Shown here piece by piece: positions 1 through 10,602 of a stretch of DNA of 64,000 nucleotides. Numbering within the stretch: the stretch's first letter is position 1; each line of letters starts with the position of its first letter. The stretch comes from an uncultured Thalassolituus sp. Lineage in GTDB: Bacteria; Pseudomonadota; Gammaproteobacteria; Pseudomonadales; Oceanobacteraceae. Position numbers and translations under genes: made by a program. Below the pieces are notes generated by a model that was not told the origin of the DNA, did not search any database, and was given only the letters and a program-made list of their open reading frames with translations. The stretch is from contig CAJXUK010000008.1 in the NCBI GenBank assembly GCA_913061435.1, positions 32,375 to 96,374 on the forward strand, written 5' to 3'.

Positions 1-692
1 GCCAAGAGGGTTTTTGCTTCGCTGTCGATTGAATGCTGATCAACAAAATAACGTTTGCAATTATGATGCTCGGCGATGGCATCACACAAAATTTTGGGTA
101 AATTCCAAGACTTGGCAATATAGTAGCCCACTACGGCGTGGTTGGTTTTAAGTAACGTGTTTTCAACATCAATGATACGCTCTGGGCTGTCTTGATAGGA
201 TTTCTCAACAACATCTAAGTAATGCTCAAAGCGGTTCATTAATAACGGGACACCGGCGTTATGAAATAAACCGAGTAGATAAGCCAAATCAGGCTTTTGG
301 TAACCGACTTGTTGTGCAACATTGGTTGCGATCATGGCAATATCGTTGGCTGTATCCCAAAATCGATTCATGTAAGTGATGGTTTCATCCGACATCTCAC
401 TTTTAATGGATACGCCATTAATAATGTTGATGACGCTGTCGAGACCAATTAACGAAACCGCTTGAGATACCGAGGTGATTTTATTGGTTAGGCCATAAAA
501 TGGCGAGTTAACCACTTTTAACATGGTGCCAGTTAAACCGACATCACGGCGAATCAGTTTAGCGATTTGATCCAAGTCTGGATTGGGCATGATTTGCTCA
601 ATCTGCAGATCGACCAGTATTTGAGGCTGGGGTGGGATCTTAATACCATGAAGAACATTTTCAATTTGTTCAGATGTTAGCGCCTCTGCCAT
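1..692 (-). CDS. HDOD domain protein, C-terminus truncated by window edge
   Basis: Reverse-strand reading from ATG at 692 gives MAEALTSEQIENVLHGIKIPPQPQILVDLQIEQIMPNPDLDQIAKLIRRDVGLTGTMLKVVNSPFYGL..., typical of HDOD domains; open to window start. Confidence 0.8.
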   Translation of the reverse strand, partial: MAEALTSEQIENVLHGIKIPPQPQILVDLQIEQIMPNPDLDQIAKLIRRDVGLTGTMLKVVNSPFYGLTNKITSVSQAVSLIGLDSVINIINGVSIKSEMSDETITYMNRFWDTANDIAMIATNVAQQVGYQKPDLAYLLGLFHNAGVPLLMNRFEHYLDVVEKSYQDSPERIIDVENTLLKTNHAVVGYYIAKSWNLPKILCDAIAEHHNCKRYFVDQHSIDSEAKTLL

Positions 693-768
693 GATGAATT
701 TCCTGAGTGCTGTTATTAAATCAACTTAAATTATTCTCTTAGTTTAGTCGATAATTATCACTATAGAA

Positions 769-2019
769 TTAATCTAAGTCAGGTAATGTGACTGCGAGTG
801 ATGTAGCTGCTCGCCGTAAGCTTGATAGCAATCCTATAATATCTTGTTTGCATTGATTGACGGTGGAAATTTCTGTGGTCATTTTGTTAATACAGCTCTG
901 ACTTTTTTGCAGGCCAGCTAAAAATTCACCAGCAACCTGATCGTTAGCTTGTTGCATTAAAAAATACAGGCTAGCTTCTTGTTGCTCAGTGTCTTTTGGC
1001 ACAAACCATTGTTCAATGCCTAACAGTAAAGCCGCTAGATCAGCTTGGCTGGTTTGGCTAAATTCAGAACTGGTGAGCGCAAAACGTTTATTCAAAATTT
1101 CTACACTGATTAATTTTTGTGCAGCAATAAAAGCCGCTTGCAGTGTGTTTTCGGCACGACTTTGTTGTACTAATTGTGCGTAATAACCGCTACTGGGTTC
1201 CCAGCGCCGCTGTATTCGATGTAAATCTTTTAATAACAACTCGGTAATAAGCTGAGTGTATTGGCGTCTACGGTTATGATTTTGCGGTTCTGATGGCAGA
1301 GCGTTCGGGGTTAAAGCATCAGAATACACATCATAATCTGCGTGTTCGGCGTCATTAATAGGTATTGGAGCGGTATTTTCTTGTGGATAGAAATCATAAA
1401 CAGTTCGCTGACCTTCATTACCCCACAGCATGAACTCTAACGCGTGAAAGCCTAAGCTAGCATTGGAACGATCGGTAAAGCCATGTTGAGAGCGTAAACT
1501 TGTTTCATCAATAGTTAGGGTTAAGTCGTTGACAATGCCACTAAATGGATAGTTTTGGATATAATCAATATAACCCCCTTCGATAGGCCAACTGTCGAGT
1601 TGGCTCAGTAAGTCTTGATAACTGATGCCTTGCTTATGCCAATCCGGTGGATCTTGCAGAGGAAGGTAGGAAAAAATGAGGCTAGTTAAAAAAGCATCGT
1701 AAGCTATTCTCCAAGCTTGTTGGGTTTCTGCTTGGTTTAGTGGCGTTGGGTGGTGCATAAATGAAGCCAGCTTGCTATCGAGTATTTGCGCTGCTTGGTC
1801 AGCATTCGACAAGCGGGTGTATGCAATAATGCCTACCTGGGCGGCAAAAGCCTGACTATCAAGGGTTGTTTTTATTTTTTCTTGAGCAGCTACGGTTTTT
1901 TGCTCTGGACTGCAGCCACTCATGAGTATTAAGCTGCTAGCAAAGCCCAGTAATAAAGCAACGCGAGTGGCTAGTGTTGATATGCAATACAACATGCAGC
2001 GTAAGCTACAACGCAACAT
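769..2019 (-). CDS. Imelysin (peptidase M75) family lipoprotein
   Basis: GxHxxE motif in LGFHALEFMLWG; lipobox-like LILMSGC; 12 nt downstream of the HAD gene. Confidence 0.85.
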   Translation of the reverse strand: MLRCSLRCMLYCISTLATRVALLLGFASSLILMSGCSPEQKTVAAQEKIKTTLDSQAFAAQVGIIAYTRLSNADQAAQILDSKLASFMHHPTPLNQAETQQAWRIAYDAFLTSLIFSYLPLQDPPDWHKQGISYQDLLSQLDSWPIEGGYIDYIQNYPFSGIVNDLTLTIDETSLRSQHGFTDRSNASLGFHALEFMLWGNEGQRTVYDFYPQENTAPIPINDAEHADYDVYSDALTPNALPSEPQNHNRRRQYTQLITELLLKDLHRIQRRWEPSSGYYAQLVQQSRAENTLQAAFIAAQKLISVEILNKRFALTSSEFSQTSQADLAALLLGIEQWFVPKDTEQQEASLYFLMQQANDQVAGEFLAGLQKSQSCINKMTTEISTVNQCKQDIIGLLSSLRRAATSLAVTLPDLD

Positions 2020-2030
2020 AAGTGGCTCCT

Positions 2031-2738
2031 TTATTTTCTCGCATCATCTAATAAGCTAATAATGGGCCAGCCATTGCGTTTTGCTGTATCGGTTAACACT
2101 TCATCGGCATCAACCGCAACAGGGTTATCGACAATGTTAAGCAGTGGTAGGTCGTTGTGGGAATCACTGTAAAAATAGGCACCCTCTAACGAAATCTTCT
2201 TTTCTTCTAACCACATATTTAAGCGCGTTACTTTACCTTGATGAAAGCTTGGTATGCCTGATATGCGACCACTGTATTGGCCATTGATCAGTTCTGGTTC
2301 TGGTGCAATCAGCTCATCAAAACCCAGTAAGGTTGCAATGGGGCGGGTAATAAACGCGTTGGTTGCGGTGATGATTAATAAATCATCACCCGCAGCACGA
2401 TGTTGAGCAATTAAATCTCGTGATTTTTGGGTAATTAGCGGTTTGATGCGATCTTCAATAAACTCTTCACGTAAAGCCAGCATAGTGTTAATTGGGTTTT
2501 CGGTCAGTGGTTTTAGCACAAAATCTAAATACTCAAAAATATCTAAGCTGCCAGCTTTATATTGTTCATAAAAATAGTCATTTTGCTGTTGGTAGTAATC
2601 TGGATTAACCACTTTTTTATCAACTAAGAACTGCCCCCAGGCATGATCACTGTCACCGGATAAAAGAGTATGGTCTAGATCAAAAATCGCCAATGCCACT
2701 GTGTGAATCCTCAAAATCAACATCAAAATTAATATCAA
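2031..2738 (-). CDS. HAD-IB family hydrolase (SerB-like)
   Basis: FDLDHTLLSGDSD motif I, YFYSDSHNDLPLL motif; adjacent to rppH as in pseudomonads; true start probably internal to the ORF. Confidence 0.85.
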   Translation of the reverse strand: MILILMLILRIHTVALAIFDLDHTLLSGDSDHAWGQFLVDKKVVNPDYYQQQNDYFYEQYKAGSLDIFEYLDFVLKPLTENPINTMLALREEFIEDRIKPLITQKSRDLIAQHRAAGDDLLIITATNAFITRPIATLLGFDELIAPEPELINGQYSGRISGIPSFHQGKVTRLNMWLEEKKISLEGAYFYSDSHNDLPLLNIVDNPVAVDADEVLTDTAKRNGWPIISLLDDARK

Positions 2739-2908
2739 AAGCTATTCTAATAGTTAGTGCGCTGGCTGTCGTTAATTTAATGCAGAGTGTGTGATAACGG
2801 TTGAGATATGATCAGCGGATAGCTAAATAGCGACCATATAAAGGTATTACTTGACCTTTGGCGCAAAATACGCAAATTTGGGGCATTAGATATTTTCAGG
2901 ATTGCATT

Positions 2909-3403
2909 GTGATTGATGAGGACGGCTACCGTCCCAATGTAGGTATCATCCTTTGTAATAAACAAGGTGATGTCCTTTGGGCGCGGAGAATTGGTCAAGA
3001 TGCCTGGCAATTTCCTCAGGGAGGGATTAAAGATTATGAATCTCCTGAAGACGCACTTTACCGTGAACTGGCTGAAGAAGTTGGTTTAACACGTAAAGAT
3101 GTTGAGGTGTTGGGTAGTACACGAGGTTGGTTGCGTTATCGTTTGCCAAGGCGAATGATTAGATACAACAGTAAACCAGTGTGCGTTGGCCAAAAACAAA
3201 AATGGTACTTGCTGCAGCTGCTTAGCGACGACGAGCAGATAAACGTGAGCACAACCCCTAAACCAGAATTTGATGGCTGGCGCTGGGTCAGTTATTGGTT
3301 TCCTTTAGGGCAAGTTGTTGCTTTTAAACGTGATGTTTATCGGCGAGCATTAAAAGAATTATCCCCTAAGATTGTGCGTTTACAGCGCCAAGCAGAACCT
3401 TAG
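2909..3403 (+). CDS. rppH: RNA pyrophosphohydrolase (Nudix)
   Basis: [17 protein letters not shown] start and Nudix box [26 protein letters not shown] at 2909 fits the family N-terminus better than the 2858 ORF start. Confidence 0.93.
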   Translation: MIDEDGYRPNVGIILCNKQGDVLWARRIGQDAWQFPQGGIKDYESPEDALYRELAEEVGLTRKDVEVLGSTRGWLRYRLPRRMIRYNSKPVCVGQKQKWYLLQLLSDDEQINVSTTPKPEFDGWRWVSYWFPLGQVVAFKRDVYRRALKELSPKIVRLQRQAEP

Positions 3404-3450
3404 AGAACGCGATTGAATCAGACCTAATATAAAGAGCGGTAACAAAAGAG

Positions 3451-5727
3451 ATGTTGGATACACTCAGAAGTATTGTGCAAGAAGTAAGCGCAGCAAGCGA
3501 TTTAAGTGCAGCTCTTAAAGTCGTGGTAACGCGTATACGCAATGCTATGCATTCTGAAGTCAGTTCTGTTTATCTTTATGATGCCGATGCTAAGCGTTAT
3601 GTATTAATGGCCACCAAGGGTTTGAATCAAAACGCAGTTGGGCAAGTCAGTTTAGGCTCTTCTGAAGGTTTGGTTGGTTTGGTCGGGTCGCGTGAAGAGC
3701 TGGTTAATATAGAAGACGCACCGGCTCATCCACGTTATGTGTATTTGGCCGAAACCGGAGAAGAAAAGTATCATGCTTTTTTAGGTGTGCCGATCATTCA
3801 TCACCGGCGTTTAATGGGCGTACTTGTTGTTCAGCAGCAAGAGCGTCGTAAATTTGATGAAAGCGAAGAAGCCTTTTTAGTCACCATGTCAGCTCAACTT
3901 GCTGGGGTAATTGCTCACGCAGAGGCCACCGGTAATATTGCCGCCGCGGCAACTGCGACGGCTACCTCTAAAGAAGCTCGTTTTTTAGGTGCACCGGGTT
4001 CGCCAGGTGTGGGTATTGGTCAGGCCGTGGTTATTTATCCTGCGGCAGATCTTGCTAGTGTGCCGGATAAATTAGCCGAAGACATTGAAGCCGAAATAGA
4101 GCGTTTTGAAACTGCGCTGATAAAAGTACGACGTGACATTCGTTCCGTTGGTCAAAAACTCTCTGCCGATTTACGCCCCGAAGAAATGGCCTTGTTTGAT
4201 GTTTATCTAAACATGCTCGATGACCGTGCCTTGGGTGCTGAGGTTATCACTAAGATACGCTTGGGCGCTTGGGCACCCGGTGCATTGCGGCAAGTGGTGC
4301 AGCAGTATATCGGTCACTTTGAACAAATGGATGATGCTTATCTGCGCGAACGGGCTGCTGATATTCGTGATTTGGGCGTGCGTATTTTGGCTTACTTGCA
4401 AGAAACCGAAGAGTTGGGCCAAGTAACGCGTTATCACGATAATACCATTTTGGTGAGCCAAGAGCTGACGCCGGCCATGTTAGGCGAGGTGCCAATTGAT
4501 AAATTGCGCGGTTTGGTGTCTGTACAGGGTTCGTCTAACTCTCATGTTGCAATTTTAGCTCGGGCTATGGGCATTCCTACGGTTATGGGTGTGGTTGATG
4601 TACCTTATGCTCAATTAGATGGCTTAGAGCTGATTGTTGATGGTTATCGCGGAAAGATCTACTCGCAGCCGTCTGATCAGTTGCGTGAAGAATATGAAAA
4701 TATTTATCAAGAAGAGTTAATTCTTAATCAAGATCTAGAATGCTTGCGTGATGAGCCGGCGATTACAATCGATGGCTATCGATTGCCTCTGTGGGTAAAT
4801 ACTGGGTTGATTACTGATGCCTTGCGCAGTCGTGAGCGAGGTGCTGAAGGCGTGGGTTTGTACCGCACAGAAGTGCCTTTTATGATGAAAGATCGTTTTC
4901 CTAGTGAAACCGAGCAACAAGAAATATATCGCCAACAGTTAGCTACTTTTGCCCCTAATCCAGTGACTATGCGCACCTTGGACATTGGTGGCGACAAGGC
5001 CCTGCCTTATTTTCCGATACAAGAAGAAAATCCGTTTTTAGGTTGGCGTGGCATTCGCGTGACATTAGATCACCCTGAGTTATTTTTGTTGCAAATTAAA
5101 GCCATGTTAAAAGCCAGTGTTGGCTTAAACAACTTGCGCATTATGTTGCCTATGGTAAGCAGTGTGAGCGAAGTCGACGAGGCTTTACATCTTATTTATC
5201 GGGCCCATGCAGAAACCGAAGAAGAGGGCATTGTGGTCAATATGCCGGAAGTCGGAGTGATGATCGAGGTACCTGCTGCGGTTTATCAAATCGTCGATTT
5301 AGGCCAGAGAGTCGACTTTTTATCGGTGGGCAGTAACGATTTAACCCAGTATTTATTAGCTGTTGATCGTAACAACCCAAGAGTTGCAGATCTTTATAAC
5401 TCGTTCCATCCGGCAGTGTTAACGGCTTTGTATAAAATTGCTCAAGACGCTAAAGCGATAAACAAACCCATTAGCATATGTGGCGAGTTTGCGGGTAACC
5501 CAGCAGGTGCAGTTTTGCTAATGGCTATGGGGTATGAAATGTTGTCGATGAATGCCGCGAATTTGCCTAAAGTAAAGTCGGTTATCCGAGGCGTTAGTTT
5601 AGAGTGGGCGCAAAAACTGTTGGCAGAGGTCATGCAGTTAGAAAATGCGCATGTGATTGCGGCTACTGTAGAGCTAGCTTTAGAGAAAATAGGGCTGGGC
5701 CGCATGATGGGCCCAGGGCGCAGTTAA
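3451..5727 (+). CDS. ptsP: Phosphoenolpyruvate-protein phosphotransferase PtsP (GAF + EI-Ntr)
   Basis: N-terminal GAF, GSSNSHVAILARAMGIPTVMG phospho-His region, PEP-utilising C-terminal domain; follows rppH. Confidence 0.95.
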   Translation: MLDTLRSIVQEVSAASDLSAALKVVVTRIRNAMHSEVSSVYLYDADAKRYVLMATKGLNQNAVGQVSLGSSEGLVGLVGSREELVNIEDAPAHPRYVYLAETGEEKYHAFLGVPIIHHRRLMGVLVVQQQERRKFDESEEAFLVTMSAQLAGVIAHAEATGNIAAAATATATSKEARFLGAPGSPGVGIGQAVVIYPAADLASVPDKLAEDIEAEIERFETALIKVRRDIRSVGQKLSADLRPEEMALFDVYLNMLDDRALGAEVITKIRLGAWAPGALRQVVQQYIGHFEQMDDAYLRERAADIRDLGVRILAYLQETEELGQVTRYHDNTILVSQELTPAMLGEVPIDKLRGLVSVQGSSNSHVAILARAMGIPTVMGVVDVPYAQLDGLELIVDGYRGKIYSQPSDQLREEYENIYQEELILNQDLECLRDEPAITIDGYRLPLWVNTGLITDALRSRERGAEGVGLYRTEVPFMMKDRFPSETEQQEIYRQQLATFAPNPVTMRTLDIGGDKALPYFPIQEENPFLGWRGIRVTLDHPELFLLQIKAMLKASVGLNNLRIMLPMVSSVSEVDEALHLIYRAHAETEEEGIVVNMPEVGVMIEVPAAVYQIVDLGQRVDFLSVGSNDLTQYLLAVDRNNPRVADLYNSFHPAVLTALYKIAQDAKAINKPISICGEFAGNPAGAVLLMAMGYEMLSMNAANLPKVKSVIRGVSLEWAQKLLAEVMQLENAHVIAATVELALEKIGLGRMMGPGRS

Positions 5728-6482
5728 AGTATAAATTTGTTGTGGCTGGCTTCTTGGCCATCTTCTTGCCAGGTAATTTCTTCAATCTTGATCTCAGCAG
5801 TCCCCATGATTAAGCCTGTACTGCAGCGGGTACCGTAATGTGGGGTGATGATCTTTTCACACGACAGCATGCGCTCCATTATCAAACCAATGCCGGTCTC
5901 CGGTAATTCATTATCCTTGGCAATATCGGTAGATGACAGTAACCCAGCTAGAGTAGGTTGTTGATGCTTAGGTGTTTGCAACCATGTCGCTAAGGTGTGT
6001 TTAGCGCTCTTTAATTTTGGCCAAGGTGAATCCAGCAAAGCATTACTTAAACCATATAACCCAGGTTTGAGTATGCGTGGTGGCTCGCCAGAGCGATTAG
6101 AGTAGTATGCCAAATGCTGTGTGTCTGCCACGATGAGATTGTAGCCATCAAATTCTTGGGCCTTGGTTTCTAGTTCCTTCAAGTAAGCTAAAGGAGCTTG
6201 CTGGCTGGTTAAAAAATCTACAACTAAATGGCCACGTGAGCTGGGGTTTTCTGGCGCTTTAATGGTTAAATCACGATGATTGGTCAACGCGGCAAAGCGA
6301 CCGTTGTGGTGAATTCCTAACCAGCTTCCTCCTTTACTAACATCTTGGCCGGCAAATACTCCTAGGTGAGTTTGCCATTGCTGTAGCGGGCGCGTAGGGC
6401 GCTTGAAAAATTCATCGCGGTTGGCGGTTAATATTAAGCGTTGCTCGGCGTCTGGTTGCCATTGAAAGGTGATTAAGCACAT
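5724..6482 (-). CDS. NRDE (TANGO2-like) family protein
   Basis: MCLITFQW...LTANRDEFFKRPT with NRDE motif. Confidence 0.88.
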   Translation of the reverse strand: MCLITFQWQPDAEQRLILTANRDEFFKRPTRPLQQWQTHLGVFAGQDVSKGGSWLGIHHNGRFAALTNHRDLTIKAPENPSSRGHLVVDFLTSQQAPLAYLKELETKAQEFDGYNLIVADTQHLAYYSNRSGEPPRILKPGLYGLSNALLDSPWPKLKSAKHTLATWLQTPKHQQPTLAGLLSSTDIAKDNELPETGIGLIMERMLSCEKIITPHYGTRCSTGLIMGTAEIKIEEITWQEDGQEASHNKFIL

Positions 6483-6598
6483 AGCGGTTGGCTCACTCAG
6501 TGGTTAATAAATAGAGTCGTTAAAAATAAAATAAACACAGCAGTTTAGCGCTTGATCGTTCATAATGTGCGATTTAATTTTTTTGCGCCATTTTAACA

Positions 6599-7426
6599 AT
6601 GGCTTTTTTGATTAATATTTTGCTTAGTTGGGTTAGAACTATGACTTTTTTGGTATATCTCCTTGTCGGCTCGGTCGCAGGTTTGTTAGCCGGCTTGTTT
6701 GGCATAGGCGGCGGCTTAGTGATTGTACCTGTGCTGGTGATCACCTTTGGTTTAATGGGTATTAGCGAGAATGTGTTAACGCATATGGCACTGGCCACGT
6801 CGTTAACTACGATTATTTTCACCTCGCTCAGCTCAGTAAAAGAGCATCATAATCATGGTGCGGTAGATTGGTTGTTAGTGCGTTGGATTGGTTCTGGTAT
6901 TGTTGTCGGTACGGCGATAGGCGTGTGGATATTGGCCGGTGTGGCAGGAGAGCATTTGCAAATAGCTATTGGTATATTTGCCTTGGTAATGGCGGCAAAA
7001 ATGGCATTTGATCTTAACCCTTCACCTAATCGCCAAGCTCCTGGCTCCACAGGTTTATTGGCTTCTGGTGGATTAATTGGTTTTGGTTCAGCTTGGTTTG
7101 GTATTGGTGGGGGGTCTTTTACAGTCCCATTTTTAACCTGGGTCAACGTACCGATGAAACGGGCGGTAGCAACCGCTGCGGCTTGTGGTTTACCCATTGC
7201 TTTAACCGGCTCGGTCAGTAACATTATCACTGGCTGGCAGCATGTGGATTTACCGCAATGGACAAGCGGTTTTGTGTATTGGCCCGCAGTTGTAGGAATT
7301 GCCTTAACCAGCGTGCCATTTGCCAAAGTCGGTGCTAAGTTAGCTCATAAATTAGATGCAAAGTTACTGAAGCGCGGTTTTGCTTTGTTGTTGCTCATTG
7401 TTGGTTTGAAATTTTTGTTTTCGTAA
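6599..7426 (+). CDS. TauE/SafE (TSUP) family membrane permease
   Basis: GLFGIGGGLVIVPVL and GFGSAWFGIGGGSFTVPFL repeats, multiple TM segments; real start may be ATG at 6641. Confidence 0.9.
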   Translation: MAFLINILLSWVRTMTFLVYLLVGSVAGLLAGLFGIGGGLVIVPVLVITFGLMGISENVLTHMALATSLTTIIFTSLSSVKEHHNHGAVDWLLVRWIGSGIVVGTAIGVWILAGVAGEHLQIAIGIFALVMAAKMAFDLNPSPNRQAPGSTGLLASGGLIGFGSAWFGIGGGSFTVPFLTWVNVPMKRAVATAAACGLPIALTGSVSNIITGWQHVDLPQWTSGFVYWPAVVGIALTSVPFAKVGAKLAHKLDAKLLKRGFALLLLIVGLKFLFS

Positions 7427-7480
7427 TGTGCATTGAACCTAGTACAAGCATTAGTCGATATTAAAATAAGGAAAATATAG

Positions 7481-8290
7481 ATGTTAACGTATCCCAATAT
7501 TGATCCGGTGGCCTTGTCCATTGGCCCGTTAGAAATTCATTGGTATGGGCTGATGTACCTCATTGGTTTTGCTGCCGCTATGTTATTGGCCAATTATCGG
7601 GCTAGCCAGCCGGGTTCTAATTGGAATAAAGATCAAGTAAGTGATCTTATTTTTTATGGCGCAATGGGGGTTATTTTAGGCGGTCGCGCTGGGTATGTTT
7701 TATTTTATAATTTTGATCAATTTTTAGATAATCCTATTTGGCTATTCCAAATTTGGACCGGTGGTATGTCGTTTCATGGTGGGTTGTTGGGTGTCTTATT
7801 AGCTCTTTGGTTCTTTGGCCGTAAGTACAAAAAAGGGTTTTTTGAAGTCGCCGACTTTACTGCACCGATTGTGCCTATTGGCTTAATGACCGGGCGTATT
7901 GGTAATTTTATTGGTGGTGAGCTCTGGGGACGCGTGACTGATAGCCCTTTAGGCATGGTCTTTCCTGGGGCAGGCCCTGATCCACGACATCCTTCACAAT
8001 TATACCAAGCGGCTTTAGAAGGCTTGGCGTTGTTCATTGTTGTGTGGTGGTTTTCCAGCCGTCCTCGTCCACAAAAAGCGGTGGGTGCGGTGTTTATGAT
8101 TGGTTATGGTTGTTTCCGTTTTATTGTCGAATTTTTCCGCCAGCCAGATTCACACATCGGTTTTGATTTATTTGGTTGGATGAGCCGTGGCCAGTTATTG
8201 TCTGTGCCCATGGTGCTATTTGGTATCGCTTTATTGTGGTGGGCCTACAAGCAACAAGATCAAGTGTCGCCAGCTATCAGCAAAAAATAA
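7481..8290 (+). CDS. lgt: Prolipoprotein diacylglyceryl transferase
   Basis: [43 protein letters not shown] signatures. Confidence 0.96.
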   Translation: MLTYPNIDPVALSIGPLEIHWYGLMYLIGFAAAMLLANYRASQPGSNWNKDQVSDLIFYGAMGVILGGRAGYVLFYNFDQFLDNPIWLFQIWTGGMSFHGGLLGVLLALWFFGRKYKKGFFEVADFTAPIVPIGLMTGRIGNFIGGELWGRVTDSPLGMVFPGAGPDPRHPSQLYQAALEGLALFIVVWWFSSRPRPQKAVGAVFMIGYGCFRFIVEFFRQPDSHIGFDLFGWMSRGQLLSVPMVLFGIALLWWAYKQQDQVSPAISKK

Positions 8291-8303
8291 AGAGGTTTAT
8301 CAA

Positions 8304-9155
8304 ATGAAGCAGTATTTAGCGTTGTGCCAACGCATTGTTGATGAAGGTCATTGGGTAGAAAATGAGCGTACCGGTATTCGTTGCTTAACGGTGATTAATG
8401 CTGATTTAGAATACGATGTCGCCAATAATCAATTTCCCTTAATTACGACCCGTAAAAGCTTTTATAAAGCGGCTATTGCCGAGCTTTTGGGGTATTTACG
8501 TGGTTACAACAGTGCGGCGCAGTTTCGTGATATTGGTTGTAACACATGGAATGCCAATGCCAACGAAAACCAAGCTTGGCTGAATAACCCGCACCGCAAA
8601 GGTGAGGATGACATGGGCCGAGTTTACGGTGTGCAAGGTCGTTCTTGGATGCGCCCAGATGGCACGCAATTAGACCAACTTAAAAAAGTCATCGATAACC
8701 TAAGCAAAGGCATTGATGACCGCAGTGAGATTGTCACTTTTTACAATCCGGGCGAATTTGAAATGGGTTGCTTGCGCCCGTGTATGCATACTCATACCTT
8801 TTCGCTGTTAGGTGATACCTTGTACTTAACCAGTTATCAGCGTTCGTGCGATGTGCCTTTGGGCTTGAACTTTAATCAGGTGCAGGTATTTACTTTGTTG
8901 GCGCTGGTGGCGCAAATTACCGGCCATAAAGCAGGCAAGGCGTACCATAAAATCGTCAATGCCCATATTTATGAAAACCAGCTGGAATTGATGCGTGATG
9001 TGCAATTAAAGCGTGAGCCTTTTCCGTCACCTCAGTTGCAGATAAACCCTAAGATCAAATCTTTGGATGATATTGAACAGTGGGTTACCAGAGATGATTT
9101 TGAAGTGATCGGCTATCAATGCCATGATGCGATCAATTACCCATTTGCAGTTTAG
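8304..9155 (+). CDS. thyA: Thymidylate synthase
   Basis: [24 protein letters not shown] start at 8304 (reported ORF extends upstream into lgt); active-site [13 protein letters not shown] and [13 protein letters not shown]. Confidence 0.95.
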   Translation: MKQYLALCQRIVDEGHWVENERTGIRCLTVINADLEYDVANNQFPLITTRKSFYKAAIAELLGYLRGYNSAAQFRDIGCNTWNANANENQAWLNNPHRKGEDDMGRVYGVQGRSWMRPDGTQLDQLKKVIDNLSKGIDDRSEIVTFYNPGEFEMGCLRPCMHTHTFSLLGDTLYLTSYQRSCDVPLGLNFNQVQVFTLLALVAQITGHKAGKAYHKIVNAHIYENQLELMRDVQLKREPFPSPQLQINPKIKSLDDIEQWVTRDDFEVIGYQCHDAINYPFAV

Positions 9156-9222
9156 TTGATGCATTAGTCATTGCTTGTTGAACAAAGCAGTAAGCAAAAA
9201 AACAAGATTGGAAGAAGTAGAT

Positions 9223-9759
9223 ATGAAGCGTGCTTTAATTGTCGCGATGGCAAACAACCAAACCATCGGTATAGATAATAGCTTGCCTTGGCATTTGCCA
9301 AAAGATTTGCAGTATTTTAAAAAAGTTACCATGGCTAAGCCGATTATTATGGGGCGTAAAACGTTTGAATCGATTGGTCGTCCCTTACCTGGGCGCACGA
9401 ATATTGTGATTACTCGCCAAAGTGATTACACAGCCGACGGTATTGTTGTGGTGAACAGCTTGCAGCAAGCACTCGATAAAGCAGAAGACATCAGTTTTGT
9501 TGCGGGCCACGAAGAAGTCATGGTGATTGGCGGTGCCGAGATTTATCAGCAAGCTCTGTTACAAGCAGATCGCTTATACATTACGCATGTTCACAGTGAT
9601 GTCGATGGTGATGCTTTCTTTCCTGATATTAATTGGAATGATTGGCAAGAATTTGAGCGTGAAGACCATTTCGCCGACGATTCACTTGAGCAGGCTAAAA
9701 ATAACCCCAAAGCGAATCCTTTCGACTACAGCTTTGTGGTTTATGACCGTATTAATTAG
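9223..9759 (+). CDS. folA: Dihydrofolate reductase
   Basis: MKRALIVAMANNQTIGIDNSLPWHLPKDLQYFKKVT...MGRKTFESIGRPLPGR; start set at 9223. Confidence 0.95.
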   Translation: MKRALIVAMANNQTIGIDNSLPWHLPKDLQYFKKVTMAKPIIMGRKTFESIGRPLPGRTNIVITRQSDYTADGIVVVNSLQQALDKAEDISFVAGHEEVMVIGGAEIYQQALLQADRLYITHVHSDVDGDAFFPDINWNDWQEFEREDHFADDSLEQAKNNPKANPFDYSFVVYDRIN

Positions 9760-9760
9760 C

Positions 9761-10483
9761 TTAAAATTCGGCGGCAAGGCGGGCGTCTAATTCGGCTATT
9801 TTAGCTTTCATTAAACGATGGCATTGCTGAGCGAGTTGTTCTGCATCGGCTTCTGTAAGCCCGGTAGTCGGGATAGGTTCTAAAAACTCAATCAGCCCGG
9901 GCTTTGGTCGCCAATCACTAAGCGAGACGTTTTTGGTCGAACTGACACACAAAGGAGCTATCGGTACACCGGCTTTAATCGCGGCAACAAAAGCACCTTT
10001 CTTGAAGGGTAATAGCCCCTTACCTCGGCTACGAGTGCCTTCTGGCATAATAAAAATTGAACGCTTTAGCGTTACTATTTTCTCGGCCATTTGATCAACC
10101 ACCGCACGGGCTTTGTCTTTATCACCGCGATTAATAAAAATATTACCGGCCAACCAAAACGCCGTGCCAAAGATGGGTATCCACGCCAATTCTCGCTTAC
10201 CCACTGCTGAACAATTTCTTGGCCAGACCTTGGCAAAATAAAACACATCTAATAGATCTTGGTGGTTAACAATGTACACCGCAGGGTAGTCTATATTGGG
10301 TTGGTTAAGGGCAATCATCTTTAAATTCATTAGCCAATAACTGGGTGCTAATAGCTTTAGTGATGTGCGGGTATTGTTGGGGTGAAAAGGACGGATGCAG
10401 GAATAAGCAACTGCCATAAAGCTGAATAAAACAAAATACAAAGAGACGCTGATTAAGCGAAAGTAATACAACATAAAATTCAC
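9761..10483 (-). CDS. plsC: 1-acyl-sn-glycerol-3-phosphate acyltransferase
   Basis: VNHQDLLDVF (NHxxxxD-type) and FIMPEGTRSRGKGLLPFKKGAF motifs; start GTG 10483 or ATG 10474. Confidence 0.88.
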   Translation of the reverse strand: MNFMLYYFRLISVSLYFVLFSFMAVAYSCIRPFHPNNTRTSLKLLAPSYWLMNLKMIALNQPNIDYPAVYIVNHQDLLDVFYFAKVWPRNCSAVGKRELAWIPIFGTAFWLAGNIFINRGDKDKARAVVDQMAEKIVTLKRSIFIMPEGTRSRGKGLLPFKKGAFVAAIKAGVPIAPLCVSSTKNVSLSDWRPKPGLIEFLEPIPTTGLTEADAEQLAQQCHRLMKAKIAELDARLAAEF

Positions 10484-10602
10484 ATCTAAAAAAGCAGTGC
10501 GCTTGAAGCACTGCGTTAACTATTGGGAGCGTGTTTAGATGTGAAGTTTACGTAAATTGACAAGAAAATGATCGTTAAATTTTTATAATTTGTGTCGCAG
10601 TA

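Noticed and set aside
6853-7326. 157-aa minus-strand ORF
   Set aside because: Antisense to the TauE-family gene, Pro/Thr-rich shadow translation with no recognisable domain.
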